From Eupeodes corollae (Eukaryota; Arthropoda; Insecta; Diptera; Syrphidae): a DNA stretch of 64,000 nucleotides. Location: NCBI RefSeq assembly GCF_945859685.1, contig NC_079147.1, positions 87,598,315-87,662,314 on the forward strand, given 5' to 3'. The position numbers and the translations under genes are program-made. The notes below the pieces were generated by a model. The model worked only from the letters and a program-made list of their open reading frames with translations. It was not told the DNA's origin and ran no database searches. This document shows, in pieces, positions 1 to 10,667 of the stretch (the stretch's first letter is position 1; every line of letters begins with the position of its first letter).

Positions 1-1080
1 AAGCAAGGCAACACAAAAACAAAAAAACTAGCATCATGCACCACAAAACACCTTCCACAATATTTTCGAATGCCACACTGTTTCGAGAAATTCAACCCCG
101 CAAGTGCCAATCGGCCAAGAAAACTCCTGACGTGCGGGTGTATTACGCCAATTTCGCGCGAATTCAAAAATAGCCAAAAGGAAAATAAAAAGCAAAAAAA
201 AGGCAAAAAGAAAAACACCCTCTTCTGATAGTGTACACAAAGTTTTATAGCGAAATAGTGAGTCCAAAAATAAAAAGAAAAATTAAGAAAATCTTCTGCT
301 TCCATAAAAATAATTCAAAAAACGACAAAGTCGCAATCGCCAATCCACCCCTTCAAAGGAAAAGTCAAAATTTTGTACAAATAAATAACAATCAGAGGTT
401 GGAAAAAATGGGAGCAGGAAAATGTAACCAGTGATGGTGTGTTTTTCGATCTCATTTCCCGTCAACCGTCATTCGTTTGCCACCCCTTGCCTTCGGGAAG
501 TGTGTCGTTGTTGTTCTCGTCTTGGTCTTGGTCTTCGTCTTAGTTCACGTCTACGTCCAACAGCCCCATCAACCACCCCCTTTTTGTAATTAGCTCTCCT
601 GCTGTGTGCGCTGCAGTGGAGTTATCGTGTGCTAACGGTTTTTGTTCTTGGCCGAATCTAAAACAGTACCGCCGACTGCGTGCGAGAGTTTTTCGAACGA
701 GTTTTTCTCGTGACCGTAATTTTTCCCTTTGAAGTTTTCTGGTCATTTTATAATTTAATATTTTTGTTTTAAATTATTTATAAAGCGATTCTCGGAAGAG
801 GAAAAAACGGTTTATTGATTTTAGGCACGTCGTTCGTCGTCGTCGTCGTTTGAGGGTGTGCTTCGTGCTTGCCATGGACCATAGGAATTAGGTCTTTCTT
901 GGCAGCAGCTGTTGCCTTCATATAAATACCCCAGAGCTGAATCAGCTAGGAAGTAATAGGAGCTGCATGAAATGTAAATTACGAAATTAACTCCTCTACT
1001 GAAAAATCACGGTCCCGCTTTGACATCGGGACAATTGAAGACACATATGTTGATGCAACGAGTAGGCCATACAGAATTAA
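1..1080 (+). other. 5' flank / untranslated region of the Patj-like gene
   Basis: No coding region is supported here. The stretch is less AT-rich than the rest of the window and carries runs of TCG, GTT and TCTTGG-type short repeats (about 500-545 and 828-855), as long fly 5' untranslated regions and promoter-proximal DNA often do. Both strands are open only in short frames. An L27 domain, expected upstream of the PDZ block in Patj, is not encoded here, so it must lie upstream of the window on another exon or be absent. Confidence 0.4.
921..928 (+). promoter_or_regulatory. possible TATA box
   Basis: TATAAATA lies about 270 bases before the in-frame ATG at 1189. No convincing initiator motif sits 30 bases downstream, so this is only a candidate for a short-isoform or internal promoter. 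Confidence 0.2.
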
Positions 1081-1093
1081 TTCCAAACGCGTC

Positions 1094-1198
1094 ATGACAC
1101 CACCGCAGTGGGACAGCCAACACGACACCACAGCAGTAGCAGTAGCAGCAGCAACGGGAAGAAAAGAACAACTGTGCGATTTGGCGAAATGGTTCTAA
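1094..1198 (+). other. short upstream ORF overlapping the start codon
   Basis: ATG at 1094 opens a 34-codon frame, offset by one from the PDZ frame. Its TAA stop (1196-1198) falls just past the in-frame ATG at 1189. If the transcript begins upstream of 1094, this uORF would overlap the true start and could dampen initiation. If 1081-1189 is instead internal to an exon, it means nothing. Confidence 0.25.
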
Positions 1199-3594
1199 GC
1201 ACGGAATGGTCACAAGTTGAGGTTATTGATCTCGTTAACGATGGCAATGGTTTGGGTTTTATTTTGGTCGGAGGCCGGAGTACGGGCGTGGTAATTAAGG
1301 GGCTAATACCGGGCGGTGTGGCCGAACGTGACGGTCGATTGCAGTGCGGTGATCACGTGCTGCAAATTGGTGAAGTGAATTTGCGTGGTTTTAGTTCCGA
1401 GCAAGTAGCAACGGTTCTTCGTCAGACTGGAGCTCAGGTTCGATTGATTGTGGCACGTCCAGTTGAGCCAACGGCCACTGACTACCAAGCATTGGCCAGT
1501 CATGCTCCAATTATTCCAACTAAGCTCCTCTCCGACCCGGAAGAACTGTCACGACATTTGTATCAGAATCCGCAGTTTGCTATTGCTGGTGCTTCTGCTG
1601 CAGCAAATAATTGCACTGCTGCTGCTGCTGCTAGTGCTGCCGATATAAGCGCATTAAGTATGGTTGGCGGCTTTAAGATGCCAATACCGGACACTGAGTT
1701 GGCCGACTTGCCGTTGCCATTGCCGCCAATACCGACGGACTTGCAGCATAACACACGTGCCTGCCTAAAGCATTTGGACATCGTGCCGTTTGCAGCGCCA
1801 TCAATGTGCCAGAGACAGCAGCTGTCATCGGGGTGCAGCGATACGGATCGCATAGAGACGTTGTTTTCAACGCCTGGAATTGTGACGGTGATCAGTAATG
1901 CGTCACCGGTAACACCACTGAGTTTCATCGACTCACCCGAGACCGAGACGTACGAGGTGGAGCTGCGGAAAAACGTTTACGGACTGGGTATCACAGTGGC
2001 GGGATATGTGTGCGAAGAGGAGGATCTCTCCGGAATCTTCGTCAAGAGCATCATTGAAGGCAGTGCCGCTGAAATGAGCGGGAAAATTCAAATCAACGAT
2101 CGCATTGTTGCAGTTGATGGAAAGACTCTGGCTGGTGTAACCAATCACCAGGCCGTGGAACTTCTGCGAAACACCGATATAATTGTGCATTTAACGCTGG
2201 AACGATTCCTGCGTGGTAGAAAGTTCGAACACCTTCAAGTCGCCTTAACTGAACTCAAGAGTGATACTCAGTCGCAGATTTCTCTGCCCGCATCACCTTC
2301 AATAGCCACACTGTCATGGGTGCCGCCGAAATCCGATGCGGACTCTTTGGCGACAGAGGACTGCCTTTGTGCGCCCGCCATTGATGGCGGTGACATGATG
2401 CCATCACGCGACACTGTCGACTCTAACATGTCCTTGGTGTTGGATCGCAGTAGTAGTTGTAGTGATTCACACGATGAGCATGACCTAAATAACGGTGATG
2501 GTGAGGCTAAGGGCAGCCAGCCAGTGCCAGTGATTAGCAACGGTAGTGTGACTACGGTAGCGACAACGCCGACAACAGCCCTCTTCAATAAGCAATTGAA
2601 CGGCAGCAGTAGCGTGAGTGAGAAGATGAACGGAGGCGTCCAGACACCTAGTCCACGTTCGACGCACTCACCTCCGCAAAAAACGACGACGCCCCAATCC
2701 GCACAGAATACGCCCACGCCTACTCCCACCGTCGAAAGCGTGGACTCGCTGCAGATTGCAGCCTGGAAAAGTGAGTGTCCTGAGAGCGAAATAATAGTTG
2801 CCGAAATAAATAAACTTTCAGGTTTAGGAATCAGCCTCGAGGGAACCGTCGACGTAGAGGGAGGCATCGAAAAACGGCCCCATCACTACATCCGATCGAT
2901 TCTCGAGGACGGCCCGGTGGGGAAGCAGGGCATTCTGCGACCGGGTGACGAACTGCTGCAGGTTAACGAACACAAGTTGCAGGGCTTGAAGCACATAGAA
3001 GTGGTGAAGATTCTGAAAGAATTGCCAACACAAGTGCGTCTAATATGCGCTCGTGGACCAACAGCACCATCTGTGATCAATACATCTCAGAATCCCGAAG
3101 CATTCGAGACGAGAAGCCTACTGCCAGGCGGCCATCAATCACTACAGAACCTCCTAACGAAAGCACAGTCAGAGAGTTCGCTGTATACCTCGAGTACGGC
3201 AACCCTCACCGATCAGCAACGCTCCAAATCCGTTGAAAATGTATCAGGATTGGCTCTCTGGAGTACAGACGTTACGTACATAGACATCGAAAAGACTGAA
3301 CGCGGTTTTGGTTTCTCCGTTCTTGACTATCAGGATCCACTGGATGCCGAGGGAACAGTTATTGTAATACGTGGTCTTATACCAGGTGGATCGGCAGAGG
3401 CCACCAATGAGATATTCCCTGGCGATCGATTGGTTAGTGTTGCCGATGCAAGTCTACACGGATTGTCGCTGGACGAAGCCGTTGCAATACTCAAGGGAAT
3501 GCCCAATGGAATTACACGAATTGGAATATGCCGACCACTGTCAACTTCCGATAGCAATATTGCCTCACCAGGCGATGAGTCACCAAGTACGTAG
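1189..3594 (+). CDS. Patj: Patj/INADL-like scaffold with four PDZ domains
   Basis: Encodes a multi-PDZ scaffold. In flies Patj binds Stardust and Crumbs and acts at the subapical membrane in epithelial polarity. The frame is open from 1081; the first in-frame ATG is 1189 (G at -3 and +4), giving 801 codons. Counting residues from the GTG at 1108, the PDZ domains lie at about 37-116 (binding loop GLGF), 282-367 (GLGI), 560-650 (GLGI) and 722-808 (GFGF). Their spacing and linkers match Drosophila Patj, for example the LSGIFVKS stretch in PDZ2, VEGG..RPHHYIRSIL in PDZ3 and LDYQDPLD in PDZ4. Linkers are Ala-, Ser- and Thr-rich. The L27 domain that binds Stardust is missing from this exon. All four domains sit in one uninterrupted exon. 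The C-terminal tail is about 20 residues, shorter than in Drosophila, and the last codons overlap a donor-like GTACGT. A functional Patj exon is the best reading; a retrocopy is possible. Confidence 0.9.
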   Translation: MVLSTEWSQVEVIDLVNDGNGLGFILVGGRSTGVVIKGLIPGGVAERDGRLQCGDHVLQIGEVNLRGFSSEQVATVLRQTGAQVRLIVARPVEPTATDYQALASHAPIIPTKLLSDPEELSRHLYQNPQFAIAGASAAANNCTAAAAASAADISALSMVGGFKMPIPDTELADLPLPLPPIPTDLQHNTRACLKHLDIVPFAAPSMCQRQQLSSGCSDTDRIETLFSTPGIVTVISNASPVTPLSFIDSPETETYEVELRKNVYGLGITVAGYVCEEEDLSGIFVKSIIEGSAAEMSGKIQINDRIVAVDGKTLAGVTNHQAVELLRNTDIIVHLTLERFLRGRKFEHLQVALTELKSDTQSQISLPASPSIATLSWVPPKSDADSLATEDCLCAPAIDGGDMMPSRDTVDSNMSLVLDRSSSCSDSHDEHDLNNGDGEAKGSQPVPVISNGSVTTVATTPTTALFNKQLNGSSSVSEKMNGGVQTPSPRSTHSPPQKTTTPQSAQNTPTPTPTVESVDSLQIAAWKSECPESEIIVAEINKLSGLGISLEGTVDVEGGIEKRPHHYIRSILEDGPVGKQGILRPGDELLQVNEHKLQGLKHIEVVKILKELPTQVRLICARGPTAPSVINTSQNPEAFETRSLLPGGHQSLQNLLTKAQSESSLYTSSTATLTDQQRSKSVENVSGLALWSTDVTYIDIEKTERGFGFSVLDYQDPLDAEGTVIVIRGLIPGGSAEATNEIFPGDRLVSVADASLHGLSLDEAVAILKGMPNGITRIGICRPLSTSDSNIASPGDESPST

Positions 3595-3628
3595 TCTTTA
3601 ATGGAATATGCTTCTTTTCAATGTGAGT
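3587..3628 (+). other. candidate 5' splice sites at the end of the PDZ block
   Basis: GTACGT begins at 3587, five bases before the stop at 3592-3594, and a consensus GTGAGT begins at 3623. Use of the first would replace the short tail with sequence from a downstream exon, which would suit the longer C-terminus of Drosophila Patj. I could not identify the acceptor. Confidence 0.35.
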
Positions 3629-4739
3629 ACAAATATTATTTTATAGACGAGTTTTAAATTATGCTCATTAATACATTTTTTGAAAACGTAAAAATAAGAA
3701 AATTGTTATGAAAACATCTCTAATCTAAACAGTGTCGATAATCAGATCTTCTAATATTGTCAGATCGGCTGAAGCTCGTATGAGTTATGACATAATTACG
3801 AGCATAATGGTTCTTATGTTAAAAGAAAATATTGAACTATTAGAATTTGTTGGAAATGTCAGAAGAAAATAGAAATAATGTGTGCAATGAATTCAAAACC
3901 ATTTTTTATTAACTAAATTGGAAGTATTCGTTTGCAACTTTGACAAAGTAACCACTTCCACTTCTTACACAAAATTGCTTTATTTTACAATTTTTAGTTT
4001 CTGAATAGGAACTATGTTTGAATTCAATAATCAACTGAAAATACATTCCTTTTCATACGAAAATTCTAGCCACTATTGATCTCATGATGGATAGACTATA
4101 ATTATTATTTGTTATAACTTTATTGCACGGTTCAAAAATTAAAAAAAAAACAACTTAGAGTTGTTCACAAAAATGAGACAAACTTTTAAATTTGCAAGAC
4201 TAAAATTATTGTAAAATGTTCAGTGAATAATTTCAATCATTCAACGGATTTTTAATTTTTGTCCAAAAACATACGAATTTAAATTTAACCAAATGTTGAA
4301 ATTCCAGAATACCTGAAATACTTTGATATCTTTTGATTACATTTTTGAGATTAAACGTATCCATTAAAGATGTTTCAAGAACTAACATTTGTATTATTCA
4401 ATTGATCGATGCGAATTTCAAAACATAATGAAAAGCGTGTTTAAATTGATTTATTTTACTTAAATCAAATTCCAAAAATGACCAAATCACACAAAAATAG
4501 ATATTTAATCAATCAAATGCATTTTGAAAAGAATAGAATAGAAGGTATTTCTGAGGTAGTGTTAAAAATAGTTTTCTTGTTTTTTGTACCTCTGCTTATT
4601 GTTTTTGAATTTTCTTTATCTTCTGGGAAATCATATTCTTGGATAAATTAAAATCTTCAGCACACTTTTAGAAAGTTTTATTAAAATAAAATTTTACTCC
4701 CTTATAATTGAACATATAGGTAGTGTCCAGTATGGACTT
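3629..4739. other. AT-rich DNA without recognisable features
   Basis: Very AT-rich, stop-dense in all frames. Probably intron or 3' flank of the Patj-like gene. Confidence 0.5.
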
Positions 4740-5625
4740 ATTTAAGGAAGTTCAACTTATTCTAATTTAGAATGTTTTTCTTAATTTGCAGTGGATTAAA
4801 ACGAAAATCTCTTCCAAGTTTATGCTCAATCAAATCTGTCGATTCAGTTAGTCAAAATATATTAATACATTTCCTCATAAGCTTTATGTGTGCACCCTTG
4901 CATTGTCTTGGTGGAAAAGAACTTTTTTCTTGGCCAAATGAGGTCGGTTTTTTTCAAATCGTCATTGAATCGGTCCAATAAGTTGGCATAATATTTCCCA
5001 TTGATTGTTCTTCCCTTTTGAAGGTAGTCAATGTGAATTATCCCGCGTGCATCCCAAAAAACAGTCCCACCTTGGCCTTCTTTGGCGCCGTTTCACCTTT
5101 AGAAAACCCACTATTTTGACTGTTGTTTGGTCTCTGGTGTGTTGTGATGGATCCATGTTTCGTCCACGGTTACAAAACGAAGCGAAAACTCCTCCACATT
5201 GCGATTAAACAACGCCAAACCGTCCTGTGAAGTTGTTACACGATTGCGTTTGTGGTCGACTGTGAGCAAACGCGGCACCCATCTTGCTGAAAGCTTTCTC
5301 AAGCCCGAGTGATCATTCAAAATTGAAAACACTGAGCCTTGCGAGATCCCTACGGCTTCCACAACCTCTGGCACTTTCAATCTTCGGTCAGCTAACACCA
5401 TATCGTGAATTTTGTCCATTGTTTCGGGTGTAGAGACCTACCATTGAAATCGATGGTGCAGAGTCCCCATAGTATTTATCAAGCTAAGCCTTCGTCTCGG
5501 TAATTTTTAGTCGATAAAAATAGATGTCAAACACAAACTAACTGACGCAGCTAGTTCAAATTTTGACAGGAGTCAACTGACAGATGCCTGTTGACGGACT
5601 TATTTACCCGCCCTCGTATTAGCCA
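4740..5625 (-). mobile_element. mariner element with decayed transposase
   Basis: The minus strand encodes a mariner transposase with premature stops and frameshifts. From the high-coordinate end: start near 5419, helix-turn-helix region (SQGSVFSIL), the linker SARWVPRLLT, and the first catalytic block TVDETWIHH at about 5145-5170. A stop lies just after it. In other frames follow VFWDARGIIHIDYLQKG (about 5040) and KKKRPHLAKKK-like sequence near 4920. The second catalytic Asp region (normally HQDNAR) is frameshifted and the last third is lost. The right edge may be near 5625 (ACCCGCCCTCGTA followed by TTAG); the left terminus is not clear. It was a cut-and-paste transposase; this copy cannot be active. 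Confidence 0.85.
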
Positions 5626-5744
5626 CTCAATCAAATCTACTTCAATGGATGAAATTTGGGTCATTGAAATATAAAAAATATGTACTTATATAAAATCCAC
5701 TTCAGGAGTTCATCAAGACAGGCATCTTAATATATTGGTATTTA

Positions 5745-6085
5745 TACAGAGTCCAGCAAAATTAACAGACAAATTTTATTGAATTTTTTAAATTGGAACC
5801 AGACTTCTTTGTGGTTCCTATAGTAAACTGATTTAAGTTTGGTTGGAGGAAGATCTCAATCATGTGACAGTAGCGATCCGCATTAACTATAACTTTTTGC
5901 TCATTTTATTCGAAAAAATACGGACCTAACACACCAAATTCAGCAACAGCACACCAAACTGTCTAAACTAAAAACGGCACGTAGACCTCTTTCTATCTAT
6001 ACCCGGAATACCATTTTACCTAAAAACAGCTTTAAATATAAACGTCTAAAAATACGGGAGGTTTTTTGCCGGACCCTACATTATT
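5745..6085 (-). mobile_element. short internally deleted mariner-like element
   Basis: The ends AGAGTCCAGCAAAA (left) and the inverse of AGGGTCCGGCAAAA (right) form short imperfect terminal inverted repeats. Between them the minus strand keeps only the transposase segment around VWCAVAEFGVLGPYFF, followed after an in-frame stop by DRYCHMIEIFLQPNL. The N-terminal helix-turn-helix and C-terminal catalytic blocks are missing, so this is a deletion derivative that could only have moved with help from a full copy. Confidence 0.65.
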
Positions 6086-6477
6086 ATAATAAAAGATCAA
6101 TCATATCAATTTTGGCTAGTGCCTCAAATATATTGATGACCCCATGTAGACATATTTTTTAAGTTGATGACATATTTTTTAAGTTCCTAGAGCTTATAAT
6201 TGTCCCGCTTTCAATTAATCAATCAAACTTTATAAACCCTAACAACAACAAATCTTTCGCTCAAGTTTCCACGTTCTCTAGAATTCAGATAGCTTCACAG
6301 AATTGTTTAAGTAAAACACTTAAGCCTAGGGTTACATTTTACTCCAAATTATCCTTTTACACTACATTTAAATGCCATCGTAGCCACGGTGAAATCAATT
6401 TTAGGATTTATAAAAATGGTACTGATTTCTTTGGAATATACATACATGCTTGCTTTCCTTTTAATTAATAATAATAA
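6086..6477. other. AT-rich DNA without recognisable features
   Basis: Contains a short direct repeat (acatattttttaagtt type, about 6148-6184). Nothing else is supported. Confidence 0.4.
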
Positions 6478-6729
6478 ATTGGGTGGCACAATAGTCCGTT
6501 GAGAACTAGGGCCTAGTGACTTACAACTCTCAACTATTCCTTCGTATGCCGAATCCGAACGGCTAATTTGAGAAAGCACTTTTTCATGACAAGTGTTACT
6601 CTTGGAGAATTTGTCAATTCCTCGCAAGAGGCAGTACCAGTAAAAAGAGTTTAGATGGCATAGGCGGGGATCGAACTCAAGACCTCTGGCATGGCAGTCC
6701 AACGCACTAACCATCATGCACGGGTACTA
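6478..6729 (-). mobile_element. tRNA-derived SINE, copy 1
   Basis: Near full-length copy of the window's SINE in reverse orientation. On the minus strand it begins with the tRNA-like head (TAGTACCCGTGCATGATGG, then the box-B-like GTTCGATCCC) and runs through the body (CTGCCTCTTGCGAGGAATTG) to the end GCCACCC. Confidence 0.85.
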
Positions 6730-6744
6730 ACTTTTAACTAACTT

Positions 6745-6901
6745 GTTAACAAATTTCTCGTCCCAAGAATCGTTTGGTAATGCTTATTTCTAGATTCGTC
6801 AATAAGCAACATTTCAGTATATGTTAAAAAATTTCTCGTCCCAAGAATTGTTTGGTAATGCCTATTTCTAGATTCGTCAATAAGCAACATTTCAGTATAT
6901 G
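6745..6901 (+). repeat. tandem duplication, 78-bp unit
   Basis: Two adjacent copies beginning AAATTTCTCGTCCCAAGAAT (6751 and 6829), differing at only a few positions, so a recent local duplication next to the SINE. Confidence 0.85.
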
Positions 6902-7639
6902 GAGCAAAGAAAATTCTACAGCGAGTTTGGGATTATGTACTATGGATTATGTACCACAATGTTTGCTTGTAATGCATAGTACGTTTGACGAGACAGCATT
7001 GCCCTCAGCCCCATACTGCATCGGAGATGTCGAAATGCTACTAGTTTTTCCCGCAGTAATTTATGGCGTGATAATTGAAACCCTTATTGGATTGCTGTCA
7101 ATAGTGTCAGTATAAGGGACATAACAATAATGCATAGACTTTTCTGCTAGGAGCATTGTACATGCCGCCAGTTAGTATGAGCCTGACTCCCATACTGGCA
7201 TTGGCGTATCGGCTATAACTATTGTCGACGTTACTATTCTCAGTATGACCAAATTGACTATGCTTACAACTTTTTATCGAATGGAAATCTTCTAAGCCAT
7301 ACAGTATTGCGTTCACACCCGTACAGACATTGTAATATTCGGTATTTCTTTCCGTGTTAGGAACTCATCCCAGCGGATATTTTTGCAACGGACAAGAAGA
7401 TTTTAAAGTCATATTTGCTGTCAGAAAGGATAGCGAGGATGGTATAGTTACAAAAGACTTCGATACCACTATATTATATTTACTGACTAGTCAAAGATGC
7501 AGTGTGGACTTCGGTCGGGTATCTTCTCTGAATCTTTAATTGTCTTTTTGGCTACCTGATTGTACCGGAGTGTTTGAAATGTTATTATTAACAATCAGAG
7601 AAGCATTTAAAATACTAAATTCAAACTTAAAGCCAAGAC
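6902..7639. other. unassigned, moderately AT-rich DNA
   Basis: Open frames of 60-90 codons exist on both strands but none resembles a known family or has supporting signals. May be older transposon sequence. Confidence 0.3.
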
Positions 7640-8180
7640 TGCAGCACGGCTATCTGCACCGATAGCCAGGCGGCTATTATGGCTAACAATTCAGCCACAA
7701 CATCCTCTATGCTTATTTTTATTTGTTTCCAGGTCTTAGCGACATTGATGGAAACGAATGGGCTGATTAGATGGCCCGGCATGGATCGGCTCTTCATAGC
7801 TCAGTTGTGGAAAAGGTAATTCCTGAAGGGCAACATTTTCTCAATTTTTCTGACAGAAACCAGCCACAGGTGGAACAGTCTAATGGACAGGAAGATATGG
7901 GTTACCTTTAACCAAAACCGTTCTATCAGATTTTTATGTAGACCCAGGCATAATATATAAAGGGTAACTGCAAGATGTTCCGGCCATTGAACGACAGGAG
8001 AACATTCAGCTAGATATCCCTTACATAATTCACTGCCGTATCTGCGGAGACCTATGTGAAAGGGAAAATGTGATTTACTTTCTCTGTAAATTCCCTGCCC
8101 TGGAGGGGCATTCCTTGAAGATCTTGATGAACTGTCCTAGATACAATTTAAAGACCTAATTTCCTTTCTATAAATGCGAC
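7640..8180 (+). mobile_element. LINE 3' fragment (RNase H and C-terminal zinc knuckle)
   Basis: Plus-strand remnant of a non-LTR retrotransposon ORF2 end. Near 7660 the frame reads CTDSQAAI, the RNase H active-site-type motif. Near 8038-8110 it reads CRICGD...ENVIYFLCKFPAL, the Cys/His cluster found after RNase H in Jockey/I/R1-type elements. Stops and frameshifts separate the pieces. The reverse transcriptase itself is absent. Confidence 0.65.
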
Positions 8181-10385
8181 AAAATGACCTAAATCCATTA
8201 TAAAATTGTATTTCTATTTTTCATTATATAGGTTAAACGATTTAATGGTACCAAAACGTGGCTTTGCAGTGCTAATTGAGTCGCACAGCAAGGGCTGTTT
8301 GTGACTGCCATCTCTATCTACTTACCTACCTACTTACCTACCTACGTTATAGTCTTTTCAAGGCGATACACATTAAACATTCCCTAATTAATTTGACCTT
8401 AATTTAACTAATTTTACTTTCCGATAGGCTCAAGTTTGAATTCTTTTGTGCCTCGCTCTTGAACTATAACATTTCAAAACACTAAACGTCCAGAGTTCGT
8501 TTTAAAATAAAGCTCAATACTCTAAACGAATATAGGAATACTAAAAGTTTGTATCTAAGTCTGAAGTATTCTCCACCGATTATCTCTCCATCAACCGCAT
8601 TTATTTCTAACTACCTTCCTTTATACCTTCTTTCCAAAATTACACAAATTTATTTTAATTTACAAAGGTTTAAGGTTAAATATATTTATAGACATTTATA
8701 CACACATTTTTCATTTTAATCCATTATTAAATCAAACCACAAACAAATATTATCCTTGATCTTTAAATGGCCATCACTCTATCTTGGTTAGGTTCATACT
8801 CAAATTCCTCTTTAAGTTCAAAATGCAGTTTACAATTTAACAGCATCAGCATCGCACAACGAACGTTGCAACTTGCAACACATTATTATAAACTTCAAAA
8901 CATCATATATACTCGTTCGAGTACACAATGTAGTTCCGCCACAGTAATATGCTTACTAAGTCTTTTTATAAATTGAACCAAAAATCCACATATTCCATTT
9001 TCCCTTATAACAACATCCTTGTGCATTAAATTTTGTTTTGAGCTTGCCCCCATTATATTGGATCAATTCGCAAAAATATATACTGGAAAATCTCAATCCC
9101 ATTTCCCAGCACCAGCTCAGCGCATCATCCTTTCAATTCTGTCCAAAAGGAAATCGAACGTTCATCCAAAAAAGAAAAATCCTGTACGATAACCCAGAAA
9201 CGGAAAAAAAGGAAAATCAAAAAATCTAGAATGTCTGCTCCAAAAGTAACTGTGCACTTAAATCGATTACATGACTATCGATTCTCATGCTCGCAGGCTC
9301 AGACTCCTCTGTCCCCTCATCATAACATTGACATAGTGCGGTGCGACGGTAACGACGACGACTACGATGACGGTGAAGAAACGGACGGAGGTAGAGGTGC
9401 TGCTGCTATTTTGGCAGTGACATTTTTATGTCCTTACGAACAATGCCATTACCTCGTGTGGCTCTGGCTGATGATCCTTCCACCACGATTCGGGTTCGTT
9501 AAGGGATGTTAAGAGCTGCTGAGTGTAGCATTTTCCGTTTTTGTTTTTTGATAAATCTCCACCCCAAAAACACATACATTGTTGGCCTAAATGTCCCAAA
9601 AAATCATATTTCAGGACAGGCAACGTATAGAAGGTACAACGACGTGTACTGTATGGAAAAATGTGAAACTAAACTCTGGAATACGGTTTATGGAAAAGCA
9701 CCGGAAAGATAAGAAACACGGAAAACATATCATATATAAGAAACGTGCATTACCACCCCATTCAAAAATTTGCTTTAGTTCGTTCGCCATATACGATACT
9801 ACCATACGGGTTGAGGCTCGGTTGGCTTTGGGGGTTGTGAAGTTGCAGGATGAAGAATGAAGGAGTAGCGTTGGGATCGGGAAATTTTATCAACCACCAT
9901 TCTACCCTCGTTATATCATAAGAGCTGTGTTATGTAGTGTTGTGTGCTTATTCAGCAAGCACGAAAATAGAGGCTTTGGCAACAGACATTTTGTTGACAG
10001 AACGTAATAGACAAGGTCATATGTAGGGAGTGGAAAGGCTGACGGCTGATGGTTGAGGTGGAAGAGGGCAGGGGCGCGGCACGGCGGCCGCGGCGCAGGC
10101 TGGAAAAATAGGTTAAAATATCTCTGACAATAAAGTTCCATAATGTATACAGTAAATGACGTCTAAGGTGGACGACCACGACACGATACCGAAATAGAGC
10201 TTCTTGCATCGTCCCCTGCCATGCCTTACCACATCTAACCTATACCTTTAGTATGGCATGGTGGTTTATTTTTGTTGTCTTCAACAACAAATAACAACAT
10301 TACACAGGGTGTGTGAAAAGGCACTTCCGAATTTTAAGTGATAATAGCTTTTGAAGATTTTATTGTTTATAAATATAAAATATTG
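8181..10385. other. non-coding DNA, mostly single-copy looking
   Basis: No gene is recognised. Includes a CTAC/CTTA short tandem tract at about 8316-8344 and a triplet-rich patch (GACGACGACTACGATGACGG) at about 9350-9400. At 10302 a CAGGGTGTGTGAAAAGG motif resembles a mariner terminus, but no transposase was found beside it. The region has few transposon remnants compared with its surroundings. Confidence 0.35.
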
Positions 10386-10664
10386 AGGTACCCGTTCTTG
10401 ATGGTTTGTACGTTGGACTGTCATGCCAGAGGTCTTGGGTTCTGTGACTTCTGGCTGTGACTTCTCAAACTTTTTTTGCGGGTACTGCCTCTTGCCAGGA
10501 ATTGACAAACCCTCCAAAAGTAACTTTTGTCATGAACAGTGTTTCCTCAAATAAACCGTTCGGATTTGGCTTAAAACTGTAGGTCCCCTCCATTCCTGAC
10601 AACATAACTCGCACTCAGGAATAGTTGGGAGTTGTAAGTCACTGGTCCCTTTTGGACACAGCCT
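10386..10664 (+). mobile_element. tRNA-derived SINE, copy 2
   Basis: Divergent plus-strand copy: head with GTTGGACTGTCATGCCAGAG, body from GCGGGTACTGCCTCTTG, ending near 10664 where Jockey-like LINE sequence begins. Confidence 0.8.
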
Positions 10665-10667
10665 TAC

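Noticed and set aside
1108..1188. GTG at 1108 as the start of the PDZ protein
   Set aside because: GTG is not a usual eukaryotic start; the first in-frame ATG is 1189, and the upstream frame may instead be exon sequence open to 1081.
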